Part shown: in pieces, positions 17,441-23,456 of the stretch | How the letters are laid out: each line of letters starts with the position of its first letter | How positions within the stretch are numbered: the stretch's first letter is position 1 | Source: Euglena gracilis | Taxonomy: Eukaryota > Euglenozoa > Euglenophyceae > Euglenales > Euglenaceae | Direction of reading: 5' to 3' | DNA length: 23,456 bases | Assembly: GCA_900893395.1 (NCBI GenBank) | Contig: CAAHFI010394609.1 | Span: forward strand, 1-23,456 | Translations under genes and position numbers: made by a program | The notes under the pieces: generated by a model | Databases searched by the model: none | Told to the model about the DNA's origin: nothing | The model's input: only the letters and a program-made list of their open reading frames with translations

Positions 17441-17739
17441 CGACGACCCCCGATGGGTCATCGCCGGCACCGAAGCAAGCGAGATCGCAGCGCTAAGCAC
17501 ACGCACCCACGCGACCGTCCGAGCCCGCAGCCCGTCGCCGTTGCCCCGCACGCCGTCCGAAGTGGAGGAGGAGATGGAGGCCGAGGTGAGGAAGATGAGG
17601 CTCACCGTCGGGGTCAACGGCCCCGACGGAGACGAGGAGGACGAGGCCCTGGACGCCGAGGAGGAGGCAATGGTGGCCAAGGTGCTGATCGACGCGGCCA
17701 AGGAGGCGAAGGAAGTCCGTGGGGTGGTCACGGCCGAGG

Positions 17740-18660
17740 CGGAGGAGCAGCATCCGCTGGCCGTCCAGCTGCGCGCCGAGATGCTCAAGGAGTTCGAGGG
17801 CCGCGTCTTCTGCGACCGCGTCCACCCCGATCCGCCGCCCCGAGGCCAGCACGGGATGGCGGTGCTGCGCCTCAAGCCAAACGCCCAGCCGGTGGTGGGG
17901 AGGGTGATCCACCTGAAGGGCGAGCGGCTGGAGGCGCTGCGGGAGATGGAGGAGGAGTGCCGCCGCGACCGGAAGGTGGAGCCGGGCCGCGGCCCGTGGC
18001 GGGCGGCGGCCTTCCCGATTCGGAAGAAGAACGGGAAGTGGAGGATGGTGTGTGACTACGCGGTGACGAACCTGCAGATCATGGCGGACAGCTACCCCTT
18101 GCCCTTGACGGAGGAGATCGTGGCGGAGCAGGCGAAGTGTACCCTCTTCAGCACCATCGACTTGCGGGACGCGTTCCACCAGGTGGCCTTGGCGGAGGAG
18201 AGCCGACCGGTGACGAACGTCCAGCTGCCGGGTGGGCTGTGGCAGTGGCGTGTGGTCCCGCAGGGGATCAACGTCGGGCCCGCCCTCCTGCAGCGGGACA
18301 TCGACGCCACCTGCGCGGCGGTGAAGGCGCACTCCCGCCCGTACTTCGACGACATCATCGTCAGTACGCGGCAGGGAGCGGAGGAGACGGACGAGGAGTT
18401 CTACCAGAAGCATGCCCGAGACGTCCGTGAGACGTTGCTGGCCTTGGAGAAGGACAGATGGGTCAGCGACAGCCGCAAGGTCAAGCTCTTCATGAGGCAG
18501 GTCGAGTTCGTGGGGCATGTCCTGGGGCACGGCAGGAGGGCGCCTGCCCCAGGCAAACTGTCGGCGGTGCAGCACTGGCAGCTGCCGCCGACGGTCAGCA
18601 GTCTCCGCGCGTTTCTCGGCGTCTGCAATTACTATGCGGGCTACGTGAGACTCTACGCGG
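17740..18660 (+). pseudogene. Ty3/gypsy reverse transcriptase
   Basis: An acidic linker precedes it (17560-17700, EVEEEMEAEVRKMR and DEEDEALDAEEEAM). Blocks in order are: AAFPIRKKNGKWRMVCDYAV, then SYPLPLTEEIV, FSTIDLRDAFHQVAL (first catalytic Asp), VVPQGINVGPALLQRDID, and the active site YFDDIIVST (tac at 18342). FVGHVLGHG and LRAFLGVCNYYAGYV at the thumb follow. These are the canonical Ty3/gypsy blocks. Two are unusual: the grip block reads QGINVGPALLQRD, where most family members have FGL.NAP..FQ, and the active site is YFDD, a permitted variant of YxDD. Part of a broken element. Confidence 0.9.
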
Positions 18661-18739
18661 AGCTGGCGGCGCCGTTGCAGGAGAAGCTGAAGTTGCCGAG
18701 GGAGCTGACCAAGGCGGGATCCAAGCACCCAGTGGTGTG

Positions 18740-19240
18740 GACGGAGCAGGAGAAGGAGGCGTTCGACAAGCTGAAGAAGGCCCTCGTCGCCGACCTGGAG
18801 CTGTACCACATCGATCCAGCCAAGCCGTTCGTCCTGCGCACCGACGCGTCGGACTACGCCATCGGAGCGGTGCTGGAGCAGTTCCCGAACATCGACGGCG
18901 TGCCGCGGGTGGAGGACCTGCGGCCGGGGGCCTCCGTCCCGGTGGCCTTCATGTCCCGGAAGCTCACCGAGGGGCAGCGCCTTCGGTGGGATGTCCGGGA
19001 CAAGGAGACGTATGCCGTGGTGGCCGCCCTCGACAAGTGGGCGGGCTTCCTGCTGGACAACGAGATCCTCGTCCTGACCGACCACCGCAGCCTGGAGTCG
19101 TGGTACAAGGAGTACGTCGCCGGAGTGGGCCCGCAGGGGAGGCGGGCCAGATGGCATGCGAAGCTCAACGAGTTCCGCATCACCGTGGTGCACGTCCCCG
19201 GCGAGACCAACGTGGTGGGCGATGCCATGTCCCGCTGGGC
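18740..19240 (+). pseudogene. RNase H of the Ty3/gypsy element
   Basis: FVLRTDASDYAIGAVLEQ carries the first catalytic Asp. It is followed by VAFMSRKLTEGQRLRWDVRD with KETYAVVAALDKW, LLDNEILVLTDHRSLESW (further acidic residue), and HVPGETNVVGDAMSRW at the end. This is the regular order of the Ty3/gypsy RNase H that removes the RNA strand. It follows the reverse-transcriptase thumb without a gap. Part of a broken element. Confidence 0.9.
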
Positions 19241-19479
19241 CTACCCGGCCTCACAAGGCTGGCGCGACACCTCGTGGCACGGCACCGAGGCCGACACGAA
19301 GGAGATGAAGGCCCACATCCTGGAGGAGAAGCTGCGCGAGAAGTCCACCCCGAAGGCGGTGCATCCCGAGGACGAGGAGACCAAGGCGGAACAGGTGGAG
19401 AGGTCAACCCTGAAGGAGGGGAGAGAGCTGGCCGTCATCCAGCTGATCCCGCTCCAGTCGTTCGCCGCGGTCCCGTCAG

Positions 19480-19915
19480 CGTCCCACATCGCCGTCACCA
19501 CGCGCAGCCGCCTCGACACGCAGCGCAACGCCCGAGACGCCCCAGCAGACGCCCCGCACGGTACGCGGTCCGAGCACCCACGCGAGATGCACCCGTCAGC
19601 CTCGTCTCCCGCGGCCGCAGCAGTCCCACCGTCGGCATCGTCTGCGGCAGTCCCACCGTCTGCGTCGTGCATCGCATCACCAGCGTCCGTGCCAGCACCA
19701 TCATCCAACGCGCCATCGCCAGTCCCATCACCAGCACCGCAGTCCACCGCACCGCAGTCCATCGCACCGTCCGCAGCGCCCACAGCCGGTGTGTCATCAC
19801 CGGCCATGCCCGTCCCAGCGTCCGCAGCCGGTGTGCCGTCACCGGCCGCGTCAGTCCCGTCTGCAGTGCCCTCAGCGGGTGTGCCGTCAACCGCTGATCC
19901 CGTGCCCCCGCAGCC
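19480..19915 (+). repeat. expanded Pro/Ser/Ala linker between RNase H and integrase
   Basis: Roughly 140 residues of low complexity lie here, with repeated PPSASS/PPSASC and SAGVPSP, SAAGVPSP, SAGVPST units. At DNA level the core is an imperfect repeat with TGTGCCGTCACCGGCC and TGTGCCGTCAACCGC words. Most Ty3/gypsy elements have a much shorter passage here. Inference: a disordered linker that expanded by slippage, perhaps containing a protease site. Confidence 0.7.
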
Positions 19916-19919
19916 TGAC

Positions 19920-20830
19920 CTGGACATCAACGTCTTCGACATGGACTGGAGCAAGGCGTATGCGGTGTGCCCGCGCTGGAAGCCCGTCTGGGACCAGGCC
20001 CACAACGGCCCGGGCTGGCCCAGCGGGTTCCAGCTGGTGGATGGGCGGCTCGTCTCGGCGGGGAGGTGGTGTGTGCCGAGCGGGCTGCTGGCGGAGGTGC
20101 TGAGGGAGCAGCACTCGGTCTCCGGCCACATTGGCGGGGACCGGCTGGTGGAGGAGGCCGAGCGCACCTACGTCTTCGCGGACCGGATGGAGGCGGCGAA
20201 GGTGGCCGGCGGGCTGCAGCGGACGTGCCCGGTGTGCCAGGCCACCGAGCACCCGCACCAGCCGCTGCGGCTGAAGGTCTGCCCGACGCCCGTCCCGCCG
20301 TACATCATGGCGTCGGTGGCCATCGACCTCTTCGTGATGCCGGAGGTGGACTTCGAGGGGCAGCTGTACAACGTGTTCGCCGCCTGCGTCGATCGCCACA
20401 GTGGGTGGGTCGTGGCCACGGCCCACCACACGCGCGGCCTCACCGCCGCCACCGTGGCCAAGGCGATGTACCGGGGTGGTGGTCGCCGCACGGGCTGCCC
20501 AGCGTGATCACGAGTGATCGCGGGCCGCACTTTGCTGGCGCGTGGTGGCGCAGCATGTGCGGCCTGCACGGGATCCGCCACGCCTACGCCCAGGCGTACC
20601 ACCACGCGGCGAACGGGCGGGCGGAGTCCCTCGGTGCGCAGCTGCAGAAGCGGATCCGGAGCGAGAAGGCCGAGGCCCCGATCACCTGGGTGGAGTCCCT
20701 GCCCAGGGCAGTGCAGAAGCTGAACGACTCCAAGGCGCAGCACGGCCTGAGTCCGTACGAGGTGCTGTATGGACGGCATCGGTGGACTGGTGGCGTACCG
20801 TACAAGGCCCCGGTCATGGTGGAGGATGCC
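19920..20830 (+). pseudogene. integrase (zinc-binding and catalytic core)
   Basis: Starts at DLDINVFDMDWSKAYAVC. The HHCC zinc-binding part is LREQHSVSGHIGGDRL...TCPVCQATE. The core begins with SVAIDLFVMPEVDFEGQLYN (first Asp), followed by DRHSGWVVATAHHTRG. A second Asp is in SVITSDRGPHF. The third acidic residue is the Glu of ANGRAESLGAQLQ (about 20623). It ends near LSPYEVLYGRHRW. The D,D,E core joins element DNA to the target (family knowledge). All three acidic residues are visible. Part of a broken element. Confidence 0.88.
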
Positions 20831-20914
20831 GTGTCGTTCTTCGAGAGACAGAAGGCCGTGGACCAGAAGGTCGCCGACGTCCTCAACGACCTCCACAAGC
20901 GGCAAGCGGACCAG

Positions 20915-21395
20915 AAGAACCGGAGCAGGAAGGACCTCGAGGAGTTCGCCAAGGGAGACCTCGTCTGGTACCTCCGGCCTCCGAGGCGGCCGGGCCAGAA
21001 GCTCGAGAGCTACTGGCTTGGCCCAGCCCGGGTCACCGCGCGCCGTGGCGAGCACTCGTACGAGCTGGAGCTGGAGGAGGGCCGCCGCCAAGAGGCCCAC
21101 CGCTGCCAGCTGAAGGCCTACCGCGATGACACGCGGTTGTGGGGCCCGCCCAAGATGTTCGTCTACCGGCAGGCCAGACCGCAAGAAGACGTGGACATCG
21201 AGGAGTGGACGGTGGAGGAGATCCGGCGGCACCGCAGACGAGACGACGGCGACTGGGAGTTCGAGGTGAAGTGGGAGGGCCACCCGACTCTCACGTGGGA
21301 GCCGTTGAAGAATTTCTTCCATCGCTACTCTCACCAGATGATCGAGTACGCCAAGTCCAAGAAGCTCAAGGTGGACCTGCTGGACTACCTCCACC
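20915..21395 (+). pseudogene. integrase C-terminal module and chromodomain
   Basis: First a small beta-rich module: FAKGDLVWYLRPP, then KLESYWLGPARVTARRG and HSYELELEEG, resembling the GPY/F module of Ty3/gypsy integrases. Next the chromodomain, about 21190-21330: VDIEEWTVEEIRRHRRRDDG, then WEFEVKWEGHPTLTWEPLKN. The E-W..E.I..HR, F.VKW.G and TWEP signatures are the family hallmark. Chromodomains of chromoviruses direct insertion to marked chromatin (family knowledge). Part of a broken element. Confidence 0.85.
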
Positions 21396-21539
21396 GCAAC
21401 CCGGCTGAGGTGGCGGTCATCATCGCGGAGGTGAAGAAGCAGGAGCAGGAGGTCATCAACAACGCCGAGTGGGAAGACCCACCCGAGGAGTGGGTCTGGC
21501 CCGACGAGGACATCAAGAAGGACGAGGAGGCAAGCAGCC

Positions 21540-22480
21540 AGGAAGGGGAGTCAGCGGACCCCCCAGTGGGCACAGCGGTGCCTGCAGCACAGCACGTCCC
21601 GACACGCGATCCACCGCCAGCGCTAGGTCAGGATCCACCGCGGACCGTCGCCGCCGCTGCATCGCACCAGCCCGTCCCGCTGCACTTCGTGCACCACCCG
21701 TCCGACCGTCCCTCCGTCTCTGCGTTTCCCCAGCTGTCGCAGGAGGCTGATCCCCAGATCCCCTCTGCTGCGGTATCAACCTTGGTGTGTCCATCGACAG
21801 GAGCTGAGTGTGCGCAGCCCGTGTCTGCGTTCGCTCATTTGCTGCCGCACGCTGCCCCCAGGCGGCTGTGGCTGCCTCCCAGGCTGCTGTGGCCGCCCCC
21901 AGGCGACGGTGGTGGCTGCCACCAGGCTGCTGTGGCTGCCCCCCAGGCGGCTGTGGCTGCCTCTGCGATGTTCACCCATTCTCCGTATGTGCCCATTCCG
22001 AACCATTTCCCGGCTGCGGGCGGGGACGCGGTGCCCCCTCCGCCTGCGGCCTTCCCGGTGTGTACGGGCCGGCACCCCCCCATGCCGCCGGCCTGTGCCA
22101 CGCCGTCCCCGTTCCTCTCACACCATTTCCTGCCAGCGCACCCCCATACCCAGTGCGCCCCGTTCATCCCCTGTCCCGATGGAGCCTTCGCCACCCATGG
22201 CTCCTTCCCGTTGCACCTCCAGGACCCGTCCTCAGCCTCAAGGCGGCGAGAGGGCACCACCGCCGGTGTCTGCGTCCTCAATCCCCCCAACGCAGGCCTG
22301 GTGAGTCCCGGCCCTTTCCGGCCCCAACCCGGAGGCCACCCATTTTCCCCTACCCACGGCTACCCATGCCAGCCCACCGCCCCGGGGGTGGTTGGAAAAG
22401 CCTGGCGTCAAACCGTACTGGGTAGCGGGGGTTGTATTTGTGGGGCTGCTGCTGCTGCTGCCGTTCCTTGCCTGCCGATT
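21540..22480 (+). pseudogene. long Pro/Ala/Cys-rich tail after the chromodomain
   Basis: Open stretches in more than one frame continue for about 900 bases beyond the chromodomain. An acidic start (EVINNAEWEDPPEEWVWPDE, before about 21540) is followed by Pro-rich low-complexity sequence. An imperfect repeat with 24-27-base period (GGCGGCTGTGGCTGCC type) fills 21850-21965. A hydrophobic segment (VAGVVFVGLLLLLPFLAC) lies at about 22419-22475 in one frame. I recognise no domain. It could be an extra ORF or 3' untranslated sequence. 22480-22790 holds nothing I can name. Confidence 0.4.
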
Positions 22481-22789
22481 CGCCAGAGTGCCTGCTGCGC
22501 CGTGGACCAAGACGCTGGCGGAGGCTGGGTACGTGGAGACTACACCGTCGGAGGCGAGCCGACGGATGGCAGCGGATGTCTCTGCCCCTGTCCTTCACAC
22601 TGACACTGATACTGTGGAGGCAGGAGGAGGCTGGCGCCCAAGGCCGGAAGCCAGAGGCGGGCGGCAGCCAGGGGCAGAGCAGACCCCCCAGCCGGCCAAG
22701 GGAAGACAACGGCCGGGAGAGCGGGGGGGAGGCCACACAGACAAGCCAGCGGCCCAAGGGGCCACCAGCCAGCCACCCCCAGCCAGCGA

Positions 22790-23456
22790 GGGAGGCAGAC
22801 AGCCAGCAGCCAGGCCCCCCCCCCGGGGAACCGAGCCACCACCCCCCCCCAGGGGAACCGAAGCCAGCCAGGCCCCCCAGGGGAACCGAAGCCACCCCCC
22901 CCCAGGGGGAGAAGCCAGCCAGGCCCCCAGGGGAACCGAAGCCACCCCCCCCAGGGGACGACCAAGCCACCCCCCCCCAGGGGAACCGAAGCCAGCCAGG
23001 CCCCCCAGGGGGAACCGAAGCCAGCCCCCCCCAGGGGAACCGAGCAGCCACCCCCCAGGGGGAACCGAAGCAGCCAGGCCCCCCCCAGGGGGAACCGAAG
23101 CCAGCCAGGCCCCCCCAGGGGACCGAAGCCAAGCCCCCCCCCCGCCCCCCCCCCCACCCCAGGGAACCGAAGCCAGCCCCCCCCCAGGGGGCACCGAACA
23201 GCCAAGCCCCCCAGGGGGCACCAGCAAGACGAGAGGCCCCAGAGGGCCACCGAGCCAGGCCCCCAGAGGGCCACGAGACCCCAGAGGACCACGAGCCAAG
23301 CCCCCCAGGGGGCCCCGAGAGGCCACCGAGCCAGGACCCCCCCCCCAGGGGCCCCAAGGCAACCGAGCCAGGACCCCCCCCCCCCCGGGGCCCAGAGGCC
23401 ACAAACCCAAGACCGCCCCCCCCGGGGCCCAGAGGCCACCAACCAAGACCGCCCCC
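22790..23456. repeat. C-rich minisatellite at the right edge
   Basis: Imperfect 26-30-base units of the type GGGGAACCGAAGCCAGCCAGGCCCCCCA, with variable C-runs, drift into a second type with GGCCACCGAGCCAGG from about 23190. The plus strand is C-rich and the minus strand carries many G-runs. It runs off the window. Long minus-strand open frames across it are artefacts of the repeat. Confidence 0.85.

Larger units (their letters stand above)
11828..22620 (+). mobile_element. Ty3/gypsy chromovirus-type retrotransposon carrying a DNA methyltransferase domain
   Basis: Plus-strand parts in order are: primer-binding site, Pro-rich N-terminal region, coiled-coil Gag, capsid-like domain, RRM-like fold, Lys/Gly-rich tail, cytosine methyltransferase-like domain, aspartic protease, reverse transcriptase, RNase H, integrase, chromodomain and a long Pro-rich tail. 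RT-RNase H-integrase order and a C-terminal chromodomain define Ty3/gypsy chromoviruses (family knowledge). The whole is GC-rich with strong G/C third-position bias, unlike the sequence to its left. Open stretches are long, including one over 1,300 codons, so it is young compared with the DIRS-like copies. It is broken, with about six changes of frame across the element, some possibly programmed or technical. The outer ends are unresolved: no LTR pair is in the window. Confidence 0.88.

Noticed and set aside
17493-19193. 566-codon minus-strand frame
   Set aside because: It is the shadow of the GC-rich reverse-transcriptase/RNase H region on the plus strand, whose catalytic motifs are unmistakable.
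22350-23402. 350-codon and neighbouring minus-strand frames rich in Gly, Trp, Ser and Leu
   Set aside because: They are read through the C-rich minisatellite. Several frames are open at once, which is the mark of a repeat and not a gene.

Overview
This window is a stack of retroelements in a eukaryotic nuclear genome. I find no recognisable host gene, tRNA, rRNA or CRISPR array. The host looks like a eukaryote with a large, repeat-rich genome. A microalga or other protist is my weak guess, from the lysine/glycine-rich Gag tail, a DIRS-type element, and a DNA methyltransferase inside a retrotransposon (established knowledge: this was reported in dinoflagellates and charophyte algae). The candidate primer-binding site matches a non-land-plant type of initiator methionine tRNA. 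None of this fixes the species.

Left region (1 to about 9,170), AT-richer and old. Two strongly decayed copies of a DIRS-like (tyrosine-recombinase) retrotransposon lie head to head. The left copy is on the minus strand (1-2660, running off the window). The right copy is on the plus strand (from 2817). They share a roughly 150 bp terminal repeat at the centre (2665-2816). The right copy shows, in order, a Gly/His/Gln-rich ORF1-like region, reverse transcriptase, RNase H, a tyrosine recombinase with HxxR and Tyr motifs, and a cluster of direct and inverted terminal-repeat copies (8634-9166). A short non-coding LTR element (4898-6762, TRIM-like) is inserted in the right copy. The left copy keeps the corresponding empty site.

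Middle region (about 9,170 to 11,827). This is mostly unassigned sequence with a short palindrome, a CCTTAAAAAA-type tandem repeat with an embedded hairpin, and AT-rich duplicated blocks. Its right end probably holds the 5' LTR of the next element, but no second LTR is in the window to prove it.

Right region (11,828 to about 22,600), GC-rich and younger. One large Ty3/gypsy chromovirus-type element is present. Its parts in order are: primer-binding site; Pro-rich and acidic N-terminal region; long coiled-coil Gag; capsid-like domain; RRM-like fold; Lys/Gly-rich tail; a compact cytosine-DNA-methyltransferase domain; aspartic protease; reverse transcriptase; RNase H; integrase; chromodomain; and a long Pro-rich tail. 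It is broken: coding parts are spread over several frames, with roughly half a dozen breaks, some of which could be programmed shifts or assembly errors. The window ends in a C-rich minisatellite (22,790-23,456), so the 3' LTR is not seen.

The main result is the methyltransferase domain (about 16,130-16,640) sitting between Gag and protease of an element that also carries a chromodomain. One mobile element thus seems to have combined a possible DNA-methylation writer with a chromatin reader.
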